Origin: Streptomyces sp. WM6378
GTDB lineage: Bacteria > Actinomycetota > Actinomycetes > Streptomycetales > Streptomycetaceae
Direction of reading: 5' to 3'
Assembly (NCBI RefSeq): GCF_001279695.1
Contig: NZ_LGDD01000331.1
Coordinates: forward strand, 1 to 40,851
DNA length: 40,851 nt
Each line of letters opens with the position of its first letter. Position 1 is the first letter of the stretch. The position numbers were made by a program, and so were the translations under genes. Shown piece by piece: positions 33,535-40,851 of this stretch. The notes beneath the pieces were generated by a model. It was not told where the DNA came from. It ran no database searches and saw nothing but the letters and a program-made list of their open reading frames with translations.

Positions 33535-34955
33535 CGCTGGTCGGCCTTTCGCAGGGCTCGCCATGCCGCCTTCGCCGCGTTGTGGCCCGACATCCCGTGC
33601 ACCCCCGGGCCCGGCCACGCGGCCGACGAGCACAGGAACACCGACGGGTGGCGCGTCGCGTACGGGAACAGGGAGATCTTCGGGCGGAGCAGCAACTGGA
33701 TGCCGCGGGCCGCGCCGCAGGCGATGTCGCCGCCCACGTAGTTGGCGTTGCGCTCGGCGAGTTGGGGCGGGCCCGCGGTCGCACGGGCGAGGATCCGGTC
33801 GCGGAAGCCGGGGGCGAAGCGCTCGATCTGCCGCTCGATGGCGTCCGTGAAGTCGCCCTCCCACCCGTTGGGGACGTGCCCGTACGCCCAGAACACGTGC
33901 TTTCCCTCGGGCGCGCGGGACGGGTCGACGAGGCTGGGCTGGGCGGTGATCAGGAACGGGGTGTCGGGGGCCGTGCCGCCGGAGGCCTGGCTCAGGGCGG
34001 TGCCGATGTCGCGGCTGGAGGGGCCGATCTGGACGGTCCCGGCGAGCCGGGGCTCCTTCGCCGTCCAGGGCACGGGCCCGTCCAGGGCGTAATCGATCTT
34101 GAATACGGCGGCGCCGTACTTGTAGCCGTCGTACGCGCGGCCCAGGCCCGCGATCCGGGCCAGCGCGGTGGGCGAGGTGTCGAAGAGGTAGGTGCGGGCC
34201 GGCGGCAGGTCGTCGAGCCGCTTGACCTCGAATCCGGTATGGACGGCGCCGCCCAGGTCGCGCAGGTACGCGGTGAGGGCGTCGGAGATCGACTGGGAGC
34301 CGCCGCGCGGCAGCGGCCAGCCGTTCTCGTGCGCGGCCAGCGCGAAGAGCATGCCGACGCCGCCCGTGGCCAGACCATTGAGCGGGGCGATGACATGGGC
34401 GACGAGCCCGGCCATCAGGGCCCGCGCCCGGTCGTCCCGGAAGCGCCGCATCAGCCAGCTGTACGGCGGCAGGCCCACGGTCCCGAACCGGGCGAGGCCG
34501 ATCGGGTCGCGCGGCAGCGCGGTCAGCGGCAGCGACATGAAGTCCCGTGCGAGCACGTCCCACTTGCCGAGGAACGGGGCGAGCAGGCGGCGGTACGTTC
34601 CGGCGTCGCGCGGGCCGAAGGACGCGGCGGTCTCGGCGACCGAGCGGGACAGGACGGCGGCCGTGCCGTCGTCGAAGGGGTGCGCCATCGGCAGCTCGGG
34701 GTGCAGCCATTCAAGGCCGTACCGGTCAAGCGGCATGTTCCGGAAGGCGGGCGAGCCGATGCCCAGGGGGTGGACCGCGGAACACGGGTCGTGGCGGAAG
34801 CCGGGGAGGGTGAGCTCCTCGGTCCTGGCACCGCCGCCCACGGTGTCCTTGGCCTCGAAGACCTCAACGCGCAAGCCTCTCCTGGCCAGTTCGACCGCAG
34901 CGGTCAGCCCGTTGGGGCCCGCCCCCACGACGACTGCATCGAGCATCGACGGCAC
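33531..34955 (-). CDS. FAD-dependent oxidoreductase (CrtI/phytoene desaturase-like)
   Basis: 474 residues from GTG 34953-34955, with GGAG upstream; ATG 34946 is also possible. The N-terminus has the dinucleotide-binding fold [20 protein letters not shown] (G11, G13, G16), and [15 protein letters not shown] follows at the FAD ribose/pyrophosphate contact. The C-terminal part ends with a second FAD-binding stretch ([17 protein letters not shown]). These enzymes desaturate or isomerise carotenoids and related lipids, but many Streptomyces members have unknown substrates. No carotenoid genes are adjacent. Co-transcribed with the macrodomain gene. Confidence 0.85.
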   Translation of the reverse strand: MPSMLDAVVVGAGPNGLTAAVELARRGLRVEVFEAKDTVGGGARTEELTLPGFRHDPCSAVHPLGIGSPAFRNMPLDRYGLEWLHPELPMAHPFDDGTAAVLSRSVAETAASFGPRDAGTYRRLLAPFLGKWDVLARDFMSLPLTALPRDPIGLARFGTVGLPPYSWLMRRFRDDRARALMAGLVAHVIAPLNGLATGGVGMLFALAAHENGWPLPRGGSQSISDALTAYLRDLGGAVHTGFEVKRLDDLPPARTYLFDTSPTALARIAGLGRAYDGYKYGAAVFKIDYALDGPVPWTAKEPRLAGTVQIGPSSRDIGTALSQASGGTAPDTPFLITAQPSLVDPSRAPEGKHVFWAYGHVPNGWEGDFTDAIERQIERFAPGFRDRILARATAGPPQLAERNANYVGGDIACGAARGIQLLLRPKISLFPYATRHPSVFLCSSAAWPGPGVHGMSGHNAAKAAWRALRKADQR

Positions 34956-35022
34956 CTCGGACTCCTCACGCCACGACCAGGACCCCCAGGATATTCCGGT
35001 GCACCGACAATCCGGCCCGGGG

Positions 35023-35028
35023 TAGCGT
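35023..35028 (+). promoter_or_regulatory. -10 element of a probable leaderless promoter (nucleotidyltransferase gene)
   Basis: TAGCGT, a 7-base spacer and GTG 35036, with no Shine-Dalgarno sequence. Confidence 0.5.
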
Positions 35029-35035
35029 CCGGCCG

Positions 35036-35854
35036 GTGAACTCGAACGCGGACGCCGCCTTCAGCCACCGTATTTCCGCAGTCGCCGAGCGGCTCACCGA
35101 GGTGCCCGGGGTGCGGGCCGTCGCCCTCGGCGGCAGCCGCGCCCGCGGTACGCACCGCCCGGACTCCGACTGGGACCTGGGCCTCTATTACCGGGGCGAC
35201 CTGGATGTTTCCGCCCTGGCCCGGCTGGCCGAAGAGATCACGGGCGCTCAGGTGGAGGTGGCCGGGCCCGGCGGCTGGGGCCCCTGGGTGAACGGCGGGG
35301 CCTGGCTGACCCTCGACGGCGTCGCGGTCGACTGGATCCTGCGCGACCTCGACCGGGTCGAGCGCGTGTGGGCGGACTGCGCGGAGGGCCGGTACGAGAT
35401 CGGCGTACAGCCCGGCCATCCCCTCGGCTTCTGGTCGCCGACGTACCCCGGCGAAGTGGCCCTGGGGCGCGTACTGACGGACCCGCAGGGCGAGTTGACG
35501 GACCTTCAGAAGGCGGTACGGGACTATCCCGAGCCGTTGCGGGCGGCGCTGGTCGCGGCGTCCTGGGAGGCGGAGTTCTCGGTGGCGGTCGCCCGGAAGT
35601 CGGCCGGGGTCGGCGATGCGCTGCACGTCTCGCTCTGCCTGTCCCGGGCGTTGGGCATCCTCGCCCAGTCGCTGCACGCCCACCACCGGCGCTGGCTCCT
35701 CAACGAGAAGGGAGCGTTGGCCTCGGCGGCGGCCCTTCCCGCGACCCCGCCGAACTTCGCCGAGCGCGCGACGGCGACCCTGACCGGCCTCGACGCGGAG
35801 GCGGTGGAGCTGGCGGCGGAGCTGGTGAGCGAAGTACGAGCGGCATTGTCCTGA
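35036..35854 (+). CDS. Nucleotidyltransferase-domain protein (MNT/kanamycin-type fold)
   Basis: 272 residues from GTG 35036. The catalytic signature is G33-S34-x10-D45-x-D47 ([20 protein letters not shown]), the classic polymerase-beta metal site, with a third acidic residue probable downstream (VDWILRD). The C-terminal half is helical ([20 protein letters not shown]). Such proteins transfer nucleotides to antibiotics, proteins or toxins; the acceptor is unknown. It stands alone on the plus strand with a leaderless-type start, so it is not paired with a HEPN-like partner here. Sure of the fold, not of the role. Confidence 0.88.
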   Translation: MNSNADAAFSHRISAVAERLTEVPGVRAVALGGSRARGTHRPDSDWDLGLYYRGDLDVSALARLAEEITGAQVEVAGPGGWGPWVNGGAWLTLDGVAVDWILRDLDRVERVWADCAEGRYEIGVQPGHPLGFWSPTYPGEVALGRVLTDPQGELTDLQKAVRDYPEPLRAALVAASWEAEFSVAVARKSAGVGDALHVSLCLSRALGILAQSLHAHHRRWLLNEKGALASAAALPATPPNFAERATATLTGLDAEAVELAAELVSEVRAALS

Positions 35855-35904
35855 CCACCCCCGGGGCTCCGCCCGGTGCCACATGGACACCCTGCCAGGG
35901 ATCA

Positions 35905-35975
35905 ATCCGCTAGGGGCGCGGGGAACTGCGCGACCAGCCACGTACGGCCCGCCGCAGAAAAACGCCAGCGGCAGG
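35905..35975. repeat. Streptomyces dispersed intergenic repeat (second type)
   Basis: The stretch GGGGCGCGGGGAACTGCGCG (from about 35913) and the following ACCAGCC and GGCCCGCCGCAGAAAAACG pieces are, from memory, recurrent in Streptomyces intergenic DNA. It differs from the element near 20.7 kb. It fills most of the 149-bp gap between the nucleotidyltransferase and IMPase genes. Confidence 0.55.
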
Positions 35976-36003
35976 GGCGAGCCCCTTCGGAGGCTCGGGC
36001 GCC

Positions 36004-36831
36004 TCACTCCCCCGCCAGCAGCCCCCGTATCCGCTCCGCCGTCGCCGCGTCCCGCGCCGCGGTGAAGGGGAGCGCATTCCCCCCGGTGATCCGGAACGGT
36101 TCGCCCGCGACCGTGGTCTGGGCGCCGCCCGCCTCGGCGACCAGGAGCAGGCCCGCCGCGTGGTCCCATGCGTACTCCCAGGAGAAGGCCAGCGCGTCGA
36201 GTTCTCCGCGGGCTATCGCCAGGTATTCGAGACCGGCCGAGCCGCACGGCCGTGGCTGGACTCCCTCGGTGCGCAGGGTGAGGAGGGCGCGCTTCTGCTC
36301 GGGTGTCGTGTAGTCCGGGTGGGACGTGGCCACCTCAAGGATCGCGCCGGGTGCGGGTGAACCGGCGTGCAGTGGCTCGCCGTTGAGGGTGGCGCCGCGG
36401 CCCCGGATCGCCACGGCCATCTCGTCGAGCGCCGGCGCGTACGTCCAGGACGCGAGGAGTTCGCCCCGGTGGGCGAGGGCGACCAGGGTGCAGAATCCGG
36501 CTTCGCCGCGGACGAACTGGCGGGTGCCGTCCACCGGGTCGACGATCCACACCGGCGCCTCGCCGCGCAGCGCCTCGTACACCTCCGGGTCCGCGTGCAC
36601 GGCCTCCTCGCCGACCACCACCGAGCCGGGAAGTATCGCGGTGAGGGACGCGGTCAGGTGCTCCTCCGCGAGCCGGTCGGCGACCGTCACCAGGTCGTGC
36701 GGGCCGTTCTTCTCGACGACCTCGTGCGCGGCGAGCTGCCGGAAGCGCGGCATGATCTCGGCGGCGGCCGCCTTGCGGACCGCCTCTTCCACTGCTGCCA
36801 GGTCACCTGCGAGAAAACCTTCGTCGATCAT
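36004..36831 (-). CDS. Inositol monophosphatase-family phosphatase
   Basis: 275 residues from ATG 36829-36831 (MIDEGFLAGD); a further upstream TTG (36861) is less likely. Metal-site motifs are complete: D52 in TVADRLAE, the E-E pair (75-76) in VVVGEEAV, and D98/D101 in WIVDPVDGT, with WDHAAGLLLVAEAGG near the C-terminus. The family dephosphorylates inositol phosphates, histidinol phosphate or nucleotide 3'-phosphates (PAP). I cannot choose between these. It is transcribed alone. Confidence 0.9.
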   Translation of the reverse strand: MIDEGFLAGDLAAVEEAVRKAAAAEIMPRFRQLAAHEVVEKNGPHDLVTVADRLAEEHLTASLTAILPGSVVVGEEAVHADPEVYEALRGEAPVWIVDPVDGTRQFVRGEAGFCTLVALAHRGELLASWTYAPALDEMAVAIRGRGATLNGEPLHAGSPAPGAILEVATSHPDYTTPEQKRALLTLRTEGVQPRPCGSAGLEYLAIARGELDALAFSWEYAWDHAAGLLLVAEAGGAQTTVAGEPFRITGGNALPFTAARDAATAERIRGLLAGE

Positions 36832-36889
36832 GCGTCCCAGCAAAGCACGCGGCACTGACAATCAGCGAGCCGCCTGCGGACCGCCCGCC

Positions 36890-37378
36890 TCAGCGCGCGG
36901 CGTAGTCGACCCGCGCGAACGGCCAGTCCTTGGCGAGCCAGTCCCGCACCGCCACGTACACGGGCACGTCGAGCGCGGCCCGGTCGGCCCGCACCCACGA
37001 GGACACCGCGGTGACGGCGGCGTCGTCCCGGTCGGGGTAGATGTAGACGCACCCGATCACCTCGGAGGACGGCCGTCCTTCCAGCACCGTGTAGGTGAAT
37101 CCGCGTCGCTGAGCGAAGTCCGCGGCGTGCTTTTCGAGGTCCCGCAGATTCGCCTCCAGGGTCATGCCCGCCTCCGGCGGCCAGTTCCGTCCGACGAAGC
37201 CCGGGGTCGCCCGGATGTGCGCGATGCTCCCCGTCCATGCCGCGTGATCGCGCTCGTTGTGCTCCGGACCCAGTGGCAGGAGCCGGAAGTCCCCGGCGTC
37301 GAGTCCGCCCGGAACCAGGAAGCCGACGGGTACGAAGGCGGGCGCGGCGGAGCCGCCGGGAGTCTCTTGATCCGTCAT
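36890..37378 (-). CDS. GNAT-family N-acetyltransferase-like protein
   Basis: 162 residues from ATG 37376-37378. The middle strands and the hydrophobic loop (FTYTVLEGRPSSEVIGCVYI) resemble the acetyl-CoA binding core, and the first part (FRLLPLGPEHNERDHAAWTG) is typical of small GNAT proteins. The V/I-rich strand VIGCVYIYPDRDDAAVTAVS matches the region around the acetyl-CoA site, but the usual Q/RxxGxG/A loop is not clear, so the family call is moderate. It is divergent from the lipoate-ligase-like gene. No ribosome-binding site: a TAGCCT -10 lies 6 bases upstream. Confidence 0.75.
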   Translation of the reverse strand: MTDQETPGGSAAPAFVPVGFLVPGGLDAGDFRLLPLGPEHNERDHAAWTGSIAHIRATPGFVGRNWPPEAGMTLEANLRDLEKHAADFAQRRGFTYTVLEGRPSSEVIGCVYIYPDRDDAAVTAVSSWVRADRAALDVPVYVAVRDWLAKDWPFARVDYAAR

Positions 37379-37384
37379 CCGGGC

Positions 37385-37390
37385 AGGCTA
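37385..37390 (-). promoter_or_regulatory. -10 element of a probable leaderless promoter (GNAT gene)
   Basis: On the minus strand TAGCCT is followed by 6 bases and ATG 37378. No Shine-Dalgarno sequence. Confidence 0.5.
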
Positions 37391-37456
37391 GCCCGGCGCG
37401 GGAATGGGCCCCAGCCATTTACGGTTGGACCGCGAGGAACACATGGAGGCAAATCG

Positions 37457-38512
37457 GTGCACGGCGAATACAAGGTCCCCGGCGGCAAGCTCGTCGTGGT
37501 CGACCTCGACACCCGCGACGGGGTCCTGCGGGACGTGGCGGTCGCGGGCGACTTCTTCCTCGAACCCGACGAGGCGATCCTGGCGATCAACGGGGCCCTG
37601 GACGGCGCCCCCGCCGACACCGACGCGGCCGGGCTCTCGGCCCGGATCGACGCGGCGCTGCCACCCGGCACCACCATGTACGGGCTGACCTCGGAGGGCG
37701 TGGCGGTCGCAGTGCGCCGGGCACTCGCCCACGCCACCGACTGGAACGACTACGACTGGCAGCTGATCCACGAGGCCCCGCAGTCGCCCGCGCTGCACAT
37801 GGCACTCGACGAGGTGATCACCGCCGAGGTCGCCGCCGGGCGCCGCCCGCCGACTCTGCGGGTGTGGGAGTGGGGCGCGCCCGCCGTGGTCATCGGCAGC
37901 TTCCAGTCGCTGCGCAACGAGGTCGACCCCGAGGGCGCCGAACGCCACGGCATCACCGTCGTGCGGCGGATCAGCGGCGGCGGCGCCATGTTCATCGAGC
38001 CCGGCAACACGATCACGTACTCGCTGTCCGTGCCGGACGCCCTGGTGCAGGGCCTGTCCTTCGCGGACAGCTACGCCTATCTCGACGACTGGGTGCTCGG
38101 CGCGCTCGGCGACATGGGCGTCAAGGCCTGGTACCAGCCGCTCAACGACATCGCGACCGAGGCCGGCAAGATCGCGGGCGCCGCGCAGAAGCGGATCGTC
38201 GCGGACGACGGCGCGGTGCTGCACCACGTGACGATGGCGTACGACATCGACGCGGACAAGATGCTGGACGTGCTGCGCATCGGCAAGGAGAAGCTGTCCG
38301 ACAAGGGCACCAAGAGTGCCAAGAAGCGCGTCGACCCGCTGCGGCGGCAGACCGGCCTGCCGCGCGAGGCCGTGATCAAGCGGATGATCGCTTCCTTCCG
38401 TTCCCGGTACGGTCTGTCCGAGGGCAAGGTCACCGACGAGGAGATGGCCCGGGCCCGCGAGCTCGCGGCGACCAAGTTCAGCACCGCGCAGTGGACGGCT
38501 CGCGTGCCGTAG
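37457..38512 (+). CDS. Lipoate--protein ligase A family protein (actinobacterial two-domain form)
   Basis: 351 residues from GTG 37457, with GGAGG 7 bases upstream. The N-terminal ~95 residues (KVPGGKLVVVDLDTRDGVLRD) resemble the LplA accessory domain, normally at the C-terminus, so the domains look permuted. The BPL/LplA catalytic domain (about 100-340) shows VVRRISGGGAMFIEP (168-182), QLIHEAPQSPALHMALDEV at the front, and the lysine K238 in EAGKIAGAAQKR that holds the lipoyl-AMP intermediate. It would attach lipoate, octanoate or a related acid to carrier domains. A partly separate role of these actinobacterial forms cannot be excluded. Nearest neighbour upstream is divergent GNAT. Confidence 0.9.
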   Translation: MHGEYKVPGGKLVVVDLDTRDGVLRDVAVAGDFFLEPDEAILAINGALDGAPADTDAAGLSARIDAALPPGTTMYGLTSEGVAVAVRRALAHATDWNDYDWQLIHEAPQSPALHMALDEVITAEVAAGRRPPTLRVWEWGAPAVVIGSFQSLRNEVDPEGAERHGITVVRRISGGGAMFIEPGNTITYSLSVPDALVQGLSFADSYAYLDDWVLGALGDMGVKAWYQPLNDIATEAGKIAGAAQKRIVADDGAVLHHVTMAYDIDADKMLDVLRIGKEKLSDKGTKSAKKRVDPLRRQTGLPREAVIKRMIASFRSRYGLSEGKVTDEEMARARELAATKFSTAQWTARVP

Positions 38513-38537
38513 CCGGGGTGGGGAGAGGGAGCGGGGC

Positions 38538-38678
38538 ATGGCGGAGCAGTCGCTGTACATCGACGGGCCCGCCGTTCCCGCGCTGCGGGTCGAGACCGCG
38601 TCCGGCCGGCGGCTGCTCCTTCGCCAGGGCGCGGACCCTGTCCTCTTCGCGGTCCAGCGGGCGACGCCCCGCGCGTGA
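38538..38678 (+). pseudogene. First half of a probably frameshifted gene
   Basis: ATG 38538 with GAGGGAGCGGGG upstream opens a 46-residue frame that begins MAEQSLYIDGPAVPALRVET and stops at 38676-38678. The next frame begins with GTG at 38675, overlapping by GTGA. Either the two are coupled genes or one gene broken by an indel. The product reads as the N-terminal part of a small Streptomyces protein, but it is not a recognised family. The residues around the break (VQRATPRA, then VKAYRRQYREG) join in a plausible way, which favours frameshift. Confidence 0.4.
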
Positions 38679-39060
38679 AGGCCTACCGGCGCCAGTACCG
38701 CGAGGGCTTGCTGCCCCCGGTGCTCCTGTGGTGGGTCAGCGGCCTCAACTCCCCCGTCGTACTCGACGGTCACGACCGTCTGACGGCCGCGCTCGCGGAA
38801 GGCGGGCGCCCCGAGCCCCTCGTCCTGACCAGGGCGATGCCCGACGGCTGGGCCGAGCAGGCGATGCGCCGACGGATCGAGGCGTACGAGGAGCACGTGC
38901 GGGCGCAGGAGGCGAGGGGCGGGCCGCTCGCCTCCACGCGGATCTCCCATGCGTCCCGCGGGTTCGCGGCCGATCTCACCGCCCTGGACGACGCCGCCGG
39001 CCTGACCCGCGCCTGGCCCCTGCCGGGCGGCCCCGAGGCCTGGCAGCGGGAGGTCGACGG

Positions 39061-40575
<1,515 letters not shown>

Positions 40576-40646
40576 GGGCAGGCCATTCGTTCGGGGAAGG
40601 CGGTGAGGGGCGAACGGGCCGTGCAGGTAAGGGAATTGACGGTACG

Positions 40647-40851
40647 TCAGTGCAGGGCGGGGATGACCTGCTGTCCGTAGGCGTCGATGACTTCCTCGCG
40701 GGCGTCGTGCATGGCGTACAGGGCGAACTGGTCGACGCCGAGGTCGCGCAGTGCCTTCAGCTTCTCGATGTGGGCCTGGGGCGGGCCGAGCAGGCAGAAG
40801 CGGTCGACGATCTCGTCGGGTACGAAGGCGGTGTCGGGGTTGTCGGTGCGG
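40647..40851 (-). CDS. LLM-class F420-dependent oxidoreductase, C-terminal fragment
   Basis: The open frame runs leftward from the window edge to the stop at 40647-40649, about 67 residues. It ends DAYGQQVIPALH, and contains PQAHIEKLKALRDLGVDQFA, the final beta-alpha segment of luciferase-like TIM barrels, which often use coenzyme F420. Only the tail is present, so the substrate and the cofactor site are outside. The permease upstream on the same strand begins 71 bases after this stop and may be co-transcribed. Confidence 0.75.
   Translation of the reverse strand, partial: RTDNPDTAFVPDEIVDRFCLLGPPQAHIEKLKALRDLGVDQFALYAMHDAREEVIDAYGQQVIPALH

Noticed and set aside
36828..37418. Alternative leftward frame overlapping the GNAT gene
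   Set aside because: It is Arg/Gly-rich without motifs; the 36890-37378 frame has a recognisable fold and a good -10 element.

Overview
The window is high-G+C actinobacterial DNA that looks like a Streptomyces chromosome (G+C judged by eye, not counted). Codons strongly prefer G/C in the third position, and several genes have purine-rich ribosome-binding sites while others look leaderless. Two blocks are typical of the genus: an ethylmalonyl-CoA pathway operon next to psd/pss, and a 2-methylisoborneol (2-MIB) operon with a cyclic-nucleotide-domain encapsulin. I see no tRNA, rRNA, CRISPR array, insertion sequence or prophage. All assignments come from reading motifs, not from searches.

Layout. 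1-7.4 kb: the end of a VOC-fold gene, then leftward genes for a secreted protein, a methyltransferase, a large PAS-GAF-SpoIIE phosphatase-ATPase regulator, an MFS exporter with three carboxypeptidase-regulatory-like repeats, and an SRPBCC protein. 7.5-9.2 kb: an Rv2578c-type radical SAM gene behind a LexA/SOS-like box, and a convergent HEAT-repeat protein. 9.6-20.5 kb: fused 3-hydroxyacyl-CoA dehydrogenase, TetR regulator, then ccr-meaA-malyl-CoA lyase-MaoC hydratase-acyl-CoA dehydrogenase, followed by psd-pss and a strong terminator. The enzymes would take crotonyl-CoA through ethylmalonyl-, methylsuccinyl- and mesaconyl-CoA to glyoxylate and propionyl-CoA, supplying C2 assimilation and polyketide extender units.

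20.6-28.9 kb: a dispersed intergenic repeat, an MFS drug exporter with a palindromic operator, glycerate kinase, a BCCT osmolyte transporter, a NUDIX hydrolase, a sirtuin, and an alkylation-repair pair (Ada-AlkA fusion and O6-alkylguanine methyltransferase). 28.9-32.6 kb: the 2-MIB operon (encapsulin shell, 2-MIB synthase, geranyl diphosphate methyltransferase). 32.6-40.85 kb: a structured regulatory region, a macrodomain protein coupled to a CrtI-like oxidoreductase, a nucleotidyltransferase, a second dispersed repeat, an inositol-monophosphatase-like enzyme, a GNAT acetyltransferase, a lipoate-ligase-like protein, a probably frameshifted small gene, an NCS1 permease, and the end of an LLM-type F420-dependent oxidoreductase.

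The strongest leads are: (i) the SOS-box radical SAM protein ending in a clamp-binding-like peptide; (ii) the cyclic-nucleotide-domain encapsulin operon with its disordered cargo tail, 39-bp repeats and structured leader; (iii) an inverted repeat that exactly fills the -35/-10 spacer of a putative ccr promoter; (iv) the MFS-repeat fusion.
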